Shown piece after piece: positions 34,653 to 45,916 of a DNA stretch of 64,000 nt; positions within the stretch are counted from its first letter, which is position 1, and every line of letters begins with the position of its first letter. The stretch spans positions 58,828 through 122,827 of the forward strand of contig KV424012.1 of assembly GCA_001632435.1 (NCBI GenBank), read 5' to 3'. The stretch is from Calocera cornea HHB12733. Lineage: Eukaryota > Basidiomycota > Dacrymycetes > Dacrymycetales > Dacrymycetaceae. The translations under genes were made by a program, and so were the position numbers. The notes under the pieces were generated by a model. The model did not search any database and was not told the origin of the DNA. It saw only the letters and a program-made list of their open reading frames with translations.

Positions 34653-36005
34653 CACCTCGTGGGCGGAGAATGCTCGTACTACGCGTGCATCCCCAGCAAG
34701 GCCCTGCTCCGTGCTGGCGCTGCGCTGCGCGCGGCTCAGAGGGTGGACGGGGCGAAGCAGGCTGTTGCTGTCTCTGGAGTGGATGTGGTGGGAGTGCTTA
34801 GGAGGAGGGACTATATGACGAGCGGGGGGGACGATAAGGGCCAGGTTGGCTGGCTCAAGGGCGCGGGGATCGAGCTCTTCCGCGGGGTCGGGAAGCTTGC
34901 GGGGCCCAAGAAGGTCGAGGTCCTCGCGCAGGACGGCAGCACGCTGACGCTCGAGGCGAAGCACGCGGTGTGCATCTCCACAGGCACCGTGCCGCTCATC
35001 CCTCCCATCCCGGGGTTGGAGCAAGCGGGGTACTGGACGAACCGCGAGGCCACGTCGACCGGAACGGTCCCCAAGTCGCTGCTCATCCTCGGCGGGGGCG
35101 TCGTAGCGTGCGAGATGGCTACTGCGTACGCCTCGTTCGGGTGCAGGTGCACGGTGCTCGTCCGGGGCATGGGGCTGCTGGAGAGGATGGAGCCGTTCGC
35201 GGGGGAGGGGGTGGGGAAGGGGCTCAAGGAGCTTGGGGTGGACGTGCGGTTCGCGGTGGACACGACGCGCGTGGACCGCGTTGAGGGGGAAGTGGTGGCC
35301 CAGACGAGCAAGGGCGAGTTCCGCGCTGAGGAGATCCTGGTGGCTACGGGGCGCAAGCCCGCGACGGCCGACCTCGGCCTGCCCAGCGTCAGCGTCGGCC
35401 TGGGCCCGGGCGGCTACATCCCGGTGGACGACACGCTCCTCGTTTCTGCGCCCACGAACGAGGCGGAGCCCTGGCTCTACGCGCTGGGGGACGTGAACGG
35501 CCGTGCTCTCCTGACGCATATGGGCAAGTACCAGGGCCGCCAGGCCGGCGAGGCGATCGCTGCGCGTGCGCGGGGGAGGGCGCTCGGCCCGCTGGGGAAG
35601 GCGGAGGCATGGGGGAGGTACACTGCTACGGCGGACGAGGGGGCCGTCCCGCAGATCGTGTACACCGACCCGGAGGTGGCCTCGGTCGGGCTGACCGCGG
35701 CCGAGGCCGAGAAGCGCGGGCGGAAGATCAGAGTGGTGGACTACGCGCTCGGGTCCGTCGCCGGCAGCTACCTGCTCGCGGACGGCTACGCCGGCCACGC
35801 GCGCTGGGTCGTCGACCGCGACCGCCAGGTCATCCTCGGCGCGACGCTCGTCGGGCAGGACGTGGGCGAGCTCGTCCACGCCGCAACCGTCATGGTCGTG
35901 GGCGAGGTTGCGGTCGCAAGGCTGTGGCATGCCGTGCCGAGCTTCCCGGGCATGGGCGAGGTGTGGCTGAGGCTGTTGGAGGGGCTTGGGAGGGGGGATG
36001 AGTAG

Positions 36006-36571
36006 GCGACAAGAGGGGGGGGGGGCAATAAATCGACCAGGGAGGGAGGGAGGGAGGGAGGCGTGTACGATACTGCACTGCACTGTACTGCTATGGTTGC
36101 GTTCGGGCTGCACGTGTAAAGTACTGTACTGTACTGTACTGTCCAGTGGCCACCAAAGAAATGAGTTCCACATGCATCACGCCTTGCGCGCTGGTCGTCG
36201 GCAATATGCCCGCGCGTGGTGCTGGGCGCTGGGATCACCCGCCTACGCCATCGGGCAGGCAGACCGATGCGGTTGTACCTCGGCGTTTACCAGAGACCGC
36301 AGAGTGCGCGAGCAAGACGGTGACATTGCGGTTCGAGGACGGAGCGTACTGGACAGCAGTACAACGACTAGTGCAGTTTCAGTCGCAATCGCCCTTCAGG
36401 TCGGTGTGCCGAGCAGGCAGCGTCGACCCGCACCGTCTTGTGGGTTGAGCGAGGGTGCAGCGTCACGCAATGCTTATATTGCTCCAGCAGTAAACAGGCC
36501 GGCCCTCCACAAGCCCCGCCTCCTCTTCCTTCGGCCGAGCACGTCCCCGCGTTCGCCCTGCACGCGTCTCC
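36006..36571. other. Intergenic between convergent genes, with TACTG repeats
   Basis: Contains a poly-G run (36,016-36,025), GGGA repeats (36,041-36,060) and a TACTG tandem repeat (about 36,117-36,142). No gene supported. Confidence 0.5.
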
Positions 36572-37155
36572 TTACTCGCGCGGCTCATCGGGTATGGTCT
36601 TCAGCTGCTCCGGCATCAGCATGGCGTATAGCGTAGGCCCATGGGCTGCAGGAAGGGAAGGGAAGGGGAGGGAGGGGAGGGGAGGGGGCGCGCACCTGCA
36701 GCCCGTGGATGCCCTCGATGTCCGCTTTGAGCACCTTGGTGACGAGCCGGTGCTGCTGCACTATCCCGAGCCCCGCGAACGCCGCGCTCTGGATCGTGAT
36801 GGCGTAGAAGGTGCCGCACCCGCCTGCCCCGCGCAGGTCAGCACGCCTGCATCTGCCCCGGGCCAGCCAGCGGGATGGGGGATGGGGGATGCGGGATGGG
36901 AGACGCACCGGAGACATCCTCGACGTCTAGCCTGGAGGGGGCGAACTGCTCGTGGAGCTTGTCGGCGATCGCGCGCTCGCCGGCCGAGAGCGCGTGTGCT
37001 CGATCTACCGCGGCCGGGGCGGGGGCGGCGTTGCGAGCGCGGGAGGAGGAGGCGAAGGCCCGGGCGGGACGGGTGCCGCTTGGCCCTGTTCGGACGGGGC
37101 GGAAGGGGGGCGCTGGGCGGGCGAGGAGGGGCCGGAGGAGGGCTGAGGATAACAT
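36572..37155 (-). CDS. Mitochondrial BolA-like protein (Bol1/Bol3 type)
   Basis: BolA proteins work with monothiol glutaredoxins and Nfu1 in [4Fe-4S] cluster delivery. The N-terminus, MLSSALLRPLLARPAPPFRP followed by an Arg/Ala/Ser-rich run, is a mitochondrial presequence. The BolA core follows: ERAIADKLHEQFAPSRLDVE, an intron, then CGTFYAITIQSAAFAGLGIV and QQHRLVTKVLKADIEGIHGL. The last exon, LKTIPDEPRE before TAA 36572-36574, joins at HGLQ|LKT, matching the usual end of the family (HxLxLKT). ATG 37155 is the first Met. It is divergent from COX15 with 285 bases between starts. Whether it is Bol1 or Bol3 cannot be told from the sequence alone. Confidence 0.82.
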
Positions 37156-37282
37156 TGTGGGAGGGAGGGAGGGCGCGCTGGGAGAGGAGGAGGAGGAGGA
37201 GGAAGGGTGTGAGGGTCCAGGGGATGAGCCGCACGTGGATTGGTTGGCGTGTTCCTGCTCCTCCCGAGCGGCTGCTCCAGCT

Positions 37283-37352
37283 CGGCCTCCTTGCCTCTTG
37301 CCTCTTGCCTCTTGCCTCTTGCCACCTGCCACCTGCCACTTGCCACTTGCCT
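37283..37352 (+). repeat. Microsatellite TTGCCTC then TGCCACC/TGCCACT
   Basis: Tandem 7-base units: about five TTGCCTC copies followed by about five TGCCAC[CT] copies, in the short bidirectional promoter between the BolA gene and COX15. Confidence 0.85.
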
Positions 37353-37440
37353 TTACTCGACGACACTGGTAGCACTGTGCTCGGCCGCTCCTGCTCGTCC
37401 ACCCACCGACGCACAGGCGGACACGCAGCAAGGGGGCAGG

Positions 37441-39203
37441 ATGGCCCTCCTCATCCCGCGCAGCATGGGCATGGGCATCTGCACCCGCCCACCCCGCCCA
37501 CCCCGCTGCCTCGTTCCCCTCCAACGGCAGCTCACCACGCCCACCCCAACGCTCGCGCTCCCCACTCGCACATCCGCCCCAGCCGCCCGCGCCCCCCTCC
37601 TCCAGCGGCTCGCTCCCACCCGGCCCCGGCCCCGCCCCTCCCTCCCCTTCTTCGCCACCTCCTTCCCCCGCGCCGTCCGCCCCCTCCCCGCCGGCTACTT
37701 CACCCCGCTCTTCCACCCCTTCCGCGCCTTCTTCACACCCCCAGGCTACGCCACCCCAGCCGCCCAAGCGTACACAGCCGAGTTCGTCCACCCGGCCCAA
37801 GACCCCCCGCCCACGCCCCCGCCCTCCGCCTCCCCACTCCCCCCGCTCTCCCCCCCAACCGTCGGCTACTGGCTCCTCGCCCTCGCAGGAATGAGCTTCG
37901 TAATCATCGTCGTCGGCGGCGTCACCCGGCTCACCGAGTCCGGGCTCAGCATCACCGAGTGGCGCCCGGTCACGGGGACGCTGCCCCCGTTGAGCGACGC
38001 CGCGTGGGAGGGCGAGTTTGCAAAGTACAGGGAGACGCCCGAGTACAAGATGTGCGTGTGCGCCCCCCTTCACTCCTACCCATCCTCGTCCTCGTCCTAT
38101 TGCGCCCTCCACCCCCAGACTACGCGCTCTCTCTCCCTGCTACCTGTCCACGCAGCTGCTAACCCCCGCCCAGGCTCAACACCAACATCACCCTCGAGGC
38201 ATTCAAGCGCATCTACTACATGGAGTACTCGCACCGCCTGCTAGGGCGCGTGATCGGCCTCTGCCTCCTCGCTCCCTTCGGCTACTACGCGCTCCGCCGG
38301 CAGCTCACCCCCGGGCTCACAGCGAAGCTCGCCGGCCTGGCCGTCCTCCTCGGCGCGCAGGGCGCACTGGGCTGGTACATGGTCGCCTCGGGCCTGGAGG
38401 ACGAGATCCTCACCACCCCGGGGGCGGTACCGCGGGTCTCGCAGTACAGGCTCGCGGCGCACCTGGGCGCCGCGCTCGTCTTCTACGCGGGGCTGGTGCT
38501 GACGGGCCTGTCAGTGCTGCGGGACGCGGCGTACGTGCGCGGGCGGGGGTGGCGCGCGCACGGCGGGTGGGAGCAGGCGTGGGCCGCCGCGCCCAAGCAG
38601 ATGCGCACGTTCCGCCTGTCCGCGTACGCCGTCGGCGCGCTCGTCTTCCTCACCGCGCTCAGCGGCGCGTTCGTCGCCGGGCTCGACGCGGGCCTGATCT
38701 ACAACGAGTTCCCGCTCATGGGCGGCCGGCTCGTCCCGCCGGGCGAGGAGCTCGTCCGGCCCGAGTTCACCAACGTCCGCATCAGGCACACCGCCGTCAG
38801 CCCCGCCGGCGAGGAGCTCGTCACCGTGACGCAGAAAAGGCAGCCCTGGCGCAACCTGTTCGAGAACCCGACCACGGTGCAGTTCGACCACCGGCTGCTG
38901 GCGACGACGACGTACTGCGCCGTCGGCGCGCTCTGGCTCCTCTCCCGCCGCCTCCGGCCCGTCCTGCCCCGCCCAGCCAGGACCGCGACGAACTGGGCGT
39001 GGGCGCTCGCCAACGTCCAGGTCGCACTCGGCATCAGCACGCTCCTCTACCTCGTCCCCGTCGAGCTCGCCGCCGCCCACCAGGCGGGAAGCGTATGCTT
39101 GCTCACGGCCATGCTCGCCTTGGCCGCGGTGCTTAGGAGGCCCGGCCGGTGGGCGAGGGTCTGGAGGGAGGCCGTCAGGAAGGGCCAGGTGAGGGTGCGG
39201 TAA
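37441..39203 (+). CDS. COX15: Haem A synthase COX15
   Basis: Inner-membrane mitochondrial enzyme that oxidises the C8 methyl of haem O to give haem A for cytochrome c oxidase. Exons are 37441-38051 and 38174-39203, joined AAG AT|G CTC (546 residues). A long Pro/Arg/Ala-rich presequence of about 130 residues is followed by eight membrane segments. Signatures include [65 protein letters not shown] and [18 protein letters not shown]. Haem-ligand histidines are present in [16 protein letters not shown] and AAHQAGS. ATG 37441 is the first of the frame with a presequence-like start. Stop TAA 39201-39203; proteasome gene PRE5 is convergent. Confidence 0.95.
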
Positions 39204-39466
39204 CACCCGCTGCGATCTGCTCGAGGCGAACAGCGGAGGGGAGGCCGAAGCCACGCGCCCAGAGAGGGGACGGGAAATACAGTAATGGAGAAACGGACTG
39301 CCACCACTCATTGTACGCTACACACGCATTCGTCGAGCCGTAATATACCTTCTTGCTCGCGCAGCGTGCGATGGCCGTGCTGGACGGTTCTCTGAGACCA
39401 GACACGGCACATGATGCGGAAATTGGATGCCATTCGCCACTGTATTCGCACAACTATCAACGACGC

Positions 39467-40608
39467 TCAGCCCATATTGACATCGTCGTCCGTCGGCAGC
39501 GCGCCGGGCATCTCCTCCCCGGGGTTGGGCGCCGCCTCCGGGGCCGCCTCGCCCGCCGGCTCCCCACCTGCCGGCGCCGGCGCCGGCGCCGCCGCTGCAC
39601 CAGGCGCATGCACCGGCGCGGGCACCTCCTTGGGGAGCATGCTGTCGAGGTAGGGCTGGATGGACTCGCCCTCCAGGATGCGGAAGACACCCTCCTTGCC
39701 AAGGGACGCGGCTGTGGCCTGCTCGTGCACGCCTGCGGGGCCGAGGATCCCGATGGAGGTGTTGTGGATCGTCAGCTCCTTGTCCTGCTGCAGCGTCTCG
39801 CGCAGCGCGTGCAGGCCGTGCCGCACGAGGTCTTCTAGCGAGCCTGGCGCATCGAGCAGTGTGAGCATATGCATGCGGGGACAAGGCGAGAAGGGGGAAC
39901 ACGTACAAGCCTCAAACGCCTCGAAGTTCTTCTCAAGGTACGTCTTTGCGCTCTGGCTGCGCGCGCCGATGCTCATCGCAAAGTACTCGTAGCTGTTCCC
40001 CGCGGGGGAGAACTCGTACAGGTGCGGCCCGCTCTGGTCCTGCCCGATCACGAGCAGCCCGACACCGTACGGCCGCCGGCCGTACTCCTGCGTGTTCACC
40101 TGTGCGCGGTCGGCGATCGCGGACACGAGCCGGTTCACGGGCACGGGCCGGTTGAACGTCATCCGCGAGGACATCGCTTGTTGACGCATGAAGTTGCTGT
40201 AGCGAGCGTAAGTGCAAGCGCATGGTGGGTTTGGCATTGGGGGCATACCTGAGGACACGAGCATCCGACGTCAGCCCCGCGATGGCGATCCCGACGTGGT
40301 CGTCTATTCGGAACATCTTCTGCTGGTACGACGCCAGTTCACCGGATGACCGCTGCAAGCACTCTCAGTCTATCATGCTCACCGGAGGTGCACACCAAAC
40401 GCACCTTCAGAGCCAGGAGAACGGCATGCGTCTTGGAGCGCATCCCAACGGCGGCGCTGCCCTGCTTGACGGCCTCGAGCGCATACTCGACCTGATGCAG
40501 GCGCCCCTGGGGGGAGAAGACGGTGTTGTCCGAGTCGTAAGTGTTCCTGAACTGCCCTCGCTGTCAGCGCCATCTCATCAGCTGCATATATGCACCGATG
40601 CTCACCAT
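39467..40608 (-). CDS. PRE5: 20S proteasome subunit alpha-6
   Basis: Outer-ring subunit of the 20S core (PSMA1 in animals). The first coding exon is only the ATG (40606-40608). A ~60-base intron leads to [20 protein letters not shown], the alpha-subunit signature with gate residues. Then come [95 protein letters not shown] and [27 protein letters not shown] with SIGARSQSA is diagnostic of alpha-6. The C-terminal tail is unusually rich in Ala, Pro and Glu and ends DDDVNMG. Five exons; TGA at 39467-39469. Confidence 0.93.
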
Positions 40609-41014
40609 TTTGAAGTAAGGAGAAGAGGACGGAGAGGATGACGACTGCGTGTGGCTTGGACCGCCCGACGAGACGAACGAGGTTACGCGTCCAGAGCGCG
40701 AGATTTTGGCTCCGTCAGGGCGATTCTGCTTACGCGTCAGGTGTGACTAAGCAGGGTTTCACGTCCGGATCCCCTACGCCTGCCAGTTTCCGCCCATGGC
40801 GGCAATGTCGGTTCAACGTCAGTCAATGTCCATGCGCCCTTATCAGGCGAAGCGTTTCATTGCTGGCTACAAGGCTTGTCTAATTCTCAATTCTGCATTT
40901 TGTCTGCTACGAACGTTCTTTCAGACCACTGTCAGCTTGTGAGAGTCCTGCTGTTGCGTCTGCGGCTCTCTAGTCATTGCAACCTGCTAAACTGCTCTCA
41001 CTTCGAGCGCAATA
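40609..41014. other. Intergenic, PRE5/amidase divergent promoter
   Basis: About 400 bases; nothing else seen. Confidence 0.5.
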
Positions 41015-43372
41015 ATGGAATGGTTCGGAGGGTACTTTGCGCACAAGCGTGACTGGCAAGTCTCCACATCTCCCCTCCCCTCCCTTCGCACCTCTCACGA
41101 ACACCCCCCGCAGTCAAAAGAAACGCGACTCGCGCACCACTTCGCTCATCTCCCTCTCACAGCCGTACTACCACCCCCATCTAGACCAGTCCCCGATCCT
41201 CGCGTCCTCCCTCGCCCAGCTCATCAGCAATGTGCAGCAGGGCATCTGGAGCCCCCAGCTCGTGCTGAGGGCGTATGGCCAGAGGGCGGTCGAGGCGCAG
41301 CGGGAGACGAACTGTCTCACCGAGGTGATGATTGAGAGCGCGGAGCGGTGGGCGGAGAAGGCGGATATTACGGGGCCGTTGGCTGGTGTTCCTGGTATGC
41401 CCTCCCCTCCCTGCTCTCGTTCACCGTCTGCTGCTCGAACACGAGCACGCGCTGACGCGCATCCAGTGAGCCTCAAAGACACGTGCAACGTCGCAGGGTA
41501 CGACAGCTGCATCGGCTACTCTGCATGGACGTTCCACCCCAAGGAGAAAGACGGGGCGATCGTGCGCCTGCTCAAGGACGCGGGCGCGGTGCCGTTCGTC
41601 AAGACGAACGCGCCGACGTGTCTGCTGAGCTTCGAGTCGTGCGTCCTCTCTACTTCTGCTGCCTGCTGCCTGCTGACAGTGCAGCAGGTATAACGACGTT
41701 CGTTGTCTCCCCACCCCTTACCCTTGAGGGACACACCGACCATGCTGATTCCACCGCAGGTGTTCGGCCGCACAACTAACCCCTACAACTCCGCCTACTC
41801 CCCCGGCGGCTCATCGGGCGGCGAGTCAGCCCTAATAGCCTACGGAGGGAGCATCGTCGGCGTCGGCACGGACGTTGCGGGGAGCGTGCGCGTGCCCGCA
41901 CATTTCTGCGGGATCTACACGCTGAAATGTACGTTCTTCCACTCCTCTTCTTGATTGGGTGGGGTGCAGGACGGGTGCGGGCGGTGCGCTGGGGGCTGGA
42001 GAAGGCACTGGGCATGGTGCGGTGGTGCGAAGGAAGAAAGAACGGAAGAAAGAGGATGCTGATTATGTGGGCTTGTAATGTGCAGGCTCGACTGGCCGGT
42101 TCCCTAGGGCTGGGAATACCTCTGCTGTACGTTCCATTCCTATCTCTATATCTCTATCCCCATTTCTCCCACACCATCTCCTCCCGCTTTCCTCTCCCTC
42201 TCCATCTGTTTAACGGCAATCCCCTCCATCCCAAACTGAACCCTGTTCCCCAGATGCCGGGGCAGGAAGGCGTCAAGGCGTGCTACTCGCCCATGGCCCG
42301 CTCGCTCGAGGCGCTTGGAGTGTTCCTGAAGGCCGTGGTGGATATGAAGCCGTACGTCCCCTTTGCTCCCTCCTCTTGATTTGCGCCTCGCCTCGCCGCG
42401 CTGCCTGCCGCGTCCCCGTACGCTCGTGATGCTCTTGCTCCTCGTGGCAAGGAGCACAGGCAAAGGCGGTCGGGAAGGCGGCAGGCAGCCCGGCGAGAAG
42501 CACCGTCCAACCCTAGACTGATGGCCAACAGGTGGGAATACGACGCCTCGTGCGACCCGCTTGCGTGGCGCGAGCCCGCCCTGCCCCCAAAGCTCACATT
42601 CGGCGTCCTCCCGACTGACGGGGTCGTCCGGCCCTTTCCCGCCTGCGCCCGCGCGCTCAAGCTGTGCACCGCTGCCCTCGCCGCCGAGGGCCACGCGATC
42701 GTGACGTTCACGCCTCCCTCGCCGCTGCGCGCGCTGCAGACCGCCTCCCAGCTCCTCATCGCCGACGCGGGCGCGACGGCGCTCCAGCCGTTCCGTTGGG
42801 GGGAGAAGAACGAGCTCGGGTTCGCCCGCATGCTCTGGCCCATGCGCTGGCTGCCCCGGTGGGCGAAGCGGCTCTGGGCGTGGTGGATCGACCGCGTGCA
42901 GGGGGACGCCGTGTGGTCCGCGCTGGTGCGGGACTGGGGCGCGAAGAGCTACGTCGAGCAGCAGGTGCTCGTCGTCGAGCGCGAGCGGTACCGCGCCGAG
43001 TTCCTCGCGGCCTGGCAGGACCAGGGGCTCGACTTCCTCCTCACTGTGCCGAACGCCACGCCCGCCGTGCCGCACAACGCTCTTCGCGACACGTTCGCCA
43101 GCTGCGGGTACACCTTCCTGTTCAACTATGTCGACTACCCGGCCGGCGTGCTTCCCGTCACGCGGGTGGATGCGGCGCTGGACCAGCTGACGGAGAAGCC
43201 AGAGAACGCGGTCGAGCAGGGTGCGTGGAAGTGGTACGACGGGACGAAGATGGCGGGGCTGCCGGTGGGTGTGCAGGTCGTCGGCCGCAGGCTTGAGGAG
43301 GAACAGACGCTCAGGGCGATGGAGATTGTCGAGGCTGCGCTCAGGGCATCTGGCGTGGATTACGAGGTGTAG
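41015..43372 (+). CDS. Amidase-signature hydrolase (FAAH/acetamidase-like)
   Basis: Ser-Ser-Lys amidase that hydrolyses a carboxamide; substrate not predictable. The start MEWFGGYFAHKRDWQ joins KRDSRTTSLISLSQPYYHP by an intron. Then follow GPLAGVPVSLKDTCNVAGYD (catalytic Lys), GAIVRLLKDAGAVPFVKTN, TTNPYNSAYSPGGSSGGESA (Gly/Ser-rich amidase signature with cis-Ser) and VGTDVAGSVRVPAHFCGIYT (nucleophile Ser). The last long exon (about 42,532 to 43372) has PKLTFGVLPTDGVVRP, LLTVPNATPAVPHN and GLPVGVQVVGRRLEEEQTL. About six introns. All three catalytic residues are present. Fungal relatives include acetamidase AmdS and fatty-acid amide hydrolases. The hydrophobic MLWPMRWLPRWAKRLWAWWI stretch suggests membrane contact. 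Confidence 0.85.
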
Positions 43373-43638
43373 GCGAAGTGGAGGCTGAGACGATCTGTGA
43401 GTGTGGGAGCAGCAAGGGAGGAGTAATCACGCACCACCCGCCGAATGTCAGCACTTGTCATGTAATATTATCTGATTTTCCCGTTGAGAATGGGCATTGC
43501 CTTGGCCCAGGCTCCGTCCATGCAGTGGAGCAAGTCGAATATTCCTTGGTGGATTCTGGCCGTAATGTTATGGCCTTGGTGACACTGCTCTTGCATAGCC
43601 TGTCGCCGCCCCACCCAGGGCGTTGCTTTCGACGATAG

Positions 43639-44295
43639 TCAGTCAGACTCCTCACTGGTTGAGTCATCCTGCGCTTCGAGCTCTCGCAGTAGCGAATAGA
43701 TAGTGTCGATCGTTTGATGAGCAGCGACCACAGAATTCTCCAGGAGCTCCTCGGTCAGGATCTGCCGCATGGGGAGGGAAACCTCGTGCATGCAGGTCAG
43801 AAAGAGGGTGACAAGATGCTGCAGAATGCTCTAACCTCAGTTCATTCTGGCAAAAGATGGAAAGGAACATACCTGTGTCAAGAGCTTCCACATGAGGCGA
43901 GCCCATGAATTGCCATCCAGAGTGCCGGTCTTGAGGTATCGCAGAGTCGTTACAGAATCAGCCACAATGTAGTGTTGAGGTTCTGTGAACTTGATTAGTG
44001 TGGCAGTCATGACCGCCGCAGGGTAAGCGCAAGCATGACGCTGGAATCCCAGGACTGTGTACGACTCCTGGCAAAGACAGCAAATCCACGTATTCCTGTA
44101 GATTTGCTGCTCTGCAATGCGAAACGAGATTGCTTCGTTGAGTGCATACTGCGTCACTGGGATGCCCAGACTCCCAGCAGCTTCGACGCAGGCCCGCAAG
44201 TCTCTGTCGCCCTCCAGATAAACATCCACGTGCAGGGTGATCGGCTCCGCGACGGAAGTCCGGGGGCGGGGGTGGCTGCCGTCCACGGCGGACAT
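43639..44295 (-). CDS. Family A protein: C2HC-motif, unknown function
   Basis: 200 residues from two exons, 44295-43873 and 43818-43639, with a 54-base intron. I do not recognise the family, but it is clearly related to the genes at 45917-46552 and 54679-55364. Layout: short variable start (MSAVDGSHPRPR), a strand-like segment (ITLHVDVYLEGD), a helix-like segment, then a putative zinc site C72-x2-C75-x11-H87-x-C89 (WICCLCQESYTVLGFQRHAC). Next comes a hydrophobic segment (VMTATLIKF), the helix DSVTTLRYLK, and RLMWKLLTQ ending at the phase-0 intron. Exon 2 has HLVTLFLTCMHE, MRQILTEELLEN and an acidic C-terminus (DDSTSEESD). No signal peptide or membrane segment. Zinc binding is inferred from the shared Cys/His spacing. 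Confidence 0.75.
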
Positions 44296-45916
44296 CGGAG
44301 CAATAAGGTTTCGGGGAGCTCGACGGGGCCACTCCTCGTCAGTCGTATGAGCCGCGGGGACGTATGCGTGGGCTGCTTATATATGCACCAGCTCGTCCTA
44401 ATTATGAGGAGAAAGAAAGTGGGGCAGGCGGGAGGCAAGCCGCTTGGCTCGATCAGGCAGTAACGGCGGATCAGCGCGCTGGCAGGAAAAGGAAGCGCTG
44501 TGCCACGCGACGCCATCAACGCCCACTCTCCTCCGAACCGCTTCTCCGCCGGTAGGGAATTTATTAGCACAGAAGCGTGCGACCTTGCCCTGACACTCAG
44601 ATGCCTCATCGGTCCTCCCAGGACGGTGGAACCTGACAACCGGATATACAGCTCCCTTCCGGGCTCCGACAGAGGCGCGAGTAACGGCGCGTTGTCCTTA
44701 AATGGCTACCGCCATCGATTATCAGATATTTCTAGCCGCCGGGACTATCACCCAGTATGTATATTGGTCAAAGATGATATGCGGCGCTCAGCCGGTCGAG
44801 GATGATATCCTGTCACTCCCGCTCGCCTTGGTCCGGCCGGGGCCGGTCCGCTGTTTCTTGCCATGCTGCGAAACACATATTTCGCTGCTGCGCATAACCA
44901 GGAGAAGCGGAGAAGAGCCGGATATGCCGCTCCACTCACGGTCGGAGGCGAGCTATCGTGCGGTACCGGCGTGGTGAGCCCGTGGAAGGAAACGCGAACA
45001 CTGGCCCTTTCCACCGTGTCTCTCCCCGAAGAGGACCTATGTTCCAGCAATCTGATCGGTCAGTGATCGGCCGCGGAGCAAGTGTTCTGCTCCGCATGCC
45101 GCCCGTCGGGTTTGCAATTATGCCTCAGAAGGTGAGAGGCAAATGACCTGTCAATACAGGTCGATTCCCTACAGGCTACCACCGGCTTATATCTGCCGCC
45201 GGCATCCAGCCAGTGCCTGTCTCACCGTATCGGCAGCTTCGGCCTTCGCAAAGGAAACCAATCCCACAGCCCTCAGTGGCATAAGTTGAAGTATTTGTCC
45301 CTGAGGACGTTTCGGTCGAAGTGTAAGCCGTGGAGAAATTCGGGACCACTCTCTGTGTTTCGGCAGCAGAAATTTGATGCATCTCGTGAGAAGAGCCAAG
45401 GAATCTTCCAGTATCCACTACAACCTGACTGTCCAGTGCGGAGTCGAGAGACCCTGCAAGAAGGCGAATTTTGTGGGCCGAAAGGGGCTTTGAAAAGAAC
45501 TTGTAGGTGCAAATTGCAGTTGCCCGATCATTACGGATTACTTAGACTCACCAAACTGGCCTATTTGAGGGCAGCATAAAAAATTACTATACCCGCAAAT
45601 TCCCTGATACTCTCACAAACAGCCTGACAATACGCAGGGGGGCGTGTACAGCACAAGAAGATACGGCCGACGAGCTGTAATCGCTGCGTGAAGAGAGAAT
45701 GAGGCAAGGAGCAGAGACAACATAATCACATGGGTTCGACAATGTCTCAGTCCGAGTCGCCAGCTTTACGGAGCAAACCATACATTATCAGCCCTGAGAT
45801 GACTAACTGAGCGTTCTTCATATGATACAATGCTTAGCATACAATGTAAGGGAGGCGAAAGGTTCAATATAGACATGTCGTGTCGTTCAGTCTTCGTCCT
45901 CCAGTTTTCTTCAGGC
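44296..45916. other. Spacer between family members A and B
   Basis: Carries the A promoter (TATA at 44376-44383) and the B 3' flank. A weak two-exon reading on the minus strand (about 45,583 down to 45,176, intron with GTGAGT donor) gives a Ser/Thr-rich peptide without domain; I do not annotate it as a gene. Confidence 0.4.
44376..44383 (-). promoter_or_regulatory. TATA box of family A gene
   Basis: TATATAAG on the minus strand, 81-88 bases upstream of ATG 44295. A comparable element precedes the other two family genes. Confidence 0.6.

Larger units (their letters stand above)
34129..36005 (+). pseudogene. Pyridine nucleotide-disulfide oxidoreductase, interrupted by a transposon
   Basis: FAD/NAD(P)-dependent flavoprotein related to dihydrolipoamide dehydrogenase and mercuric reductase. 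Part 1 (34129-34242) encodes 38 residues with the FAD-binding motif VVLGAGPAGENVA. Part 2 (34653-36005) starts at HLVGGECSYYACIPSKALL, holding the redox-active C-x4-C. It continues with the NAD-binding motif LLILGGGVVACEMA, the ATG motif LVATGRKPAT, YALGDVNGRALLTHMGKYQG and an interface domain ending VPSFPGMGEVWLRLLEGLG. Between them lies a ~400-base element flanked by a 10-base duplication. Without it the gene would be one intronless frame of 488 codons; with it, translation stops at TAG 34267-34269. The canonical HPT...E catalytic pair of lipoamide dehydrogenase is absent (WHAVPSFPGMGE), so it belongs to a related class of unknown substrate. No introns, unlike its neighbours. Splicing could rescue a 31-residue-insertion form. 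Confidence 0.85.

Noticed and set aside
34641..36173. 510-codon open frame on the minus strand opposite the oxidoreductase
   Set aside because: Shadow of a GC-rich coding strand; the plus strand has FAD, NAD and disulfide motifs, the minus strand only Arg/Pro/His-rich noise.
37283..37352. CRISPR-like array
   Set aside because: 7-base tandem units without spacers in a eukaryote; a microsatellite.
36438..38162. 574-codon plus-strand frame across BolA and COX15
   Set aside because: Passes through the antisense of BolA and the wrong frame of COX15; both real genes show conserved domains.
41015..43372. Amidase plus oxidoreductase as a secondary-metabolite cluster
   Set aside because: They are separated by BolA, COX15 and a proteasome subunit, and no backbone enzyme (NRPS, PKS, terpene synthase) is present.
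45176..45583. A fourth gene between family members A and B
   Set aside because: A spliced reading is possible but has no motif, no Cys/His site and a weak coding signal.
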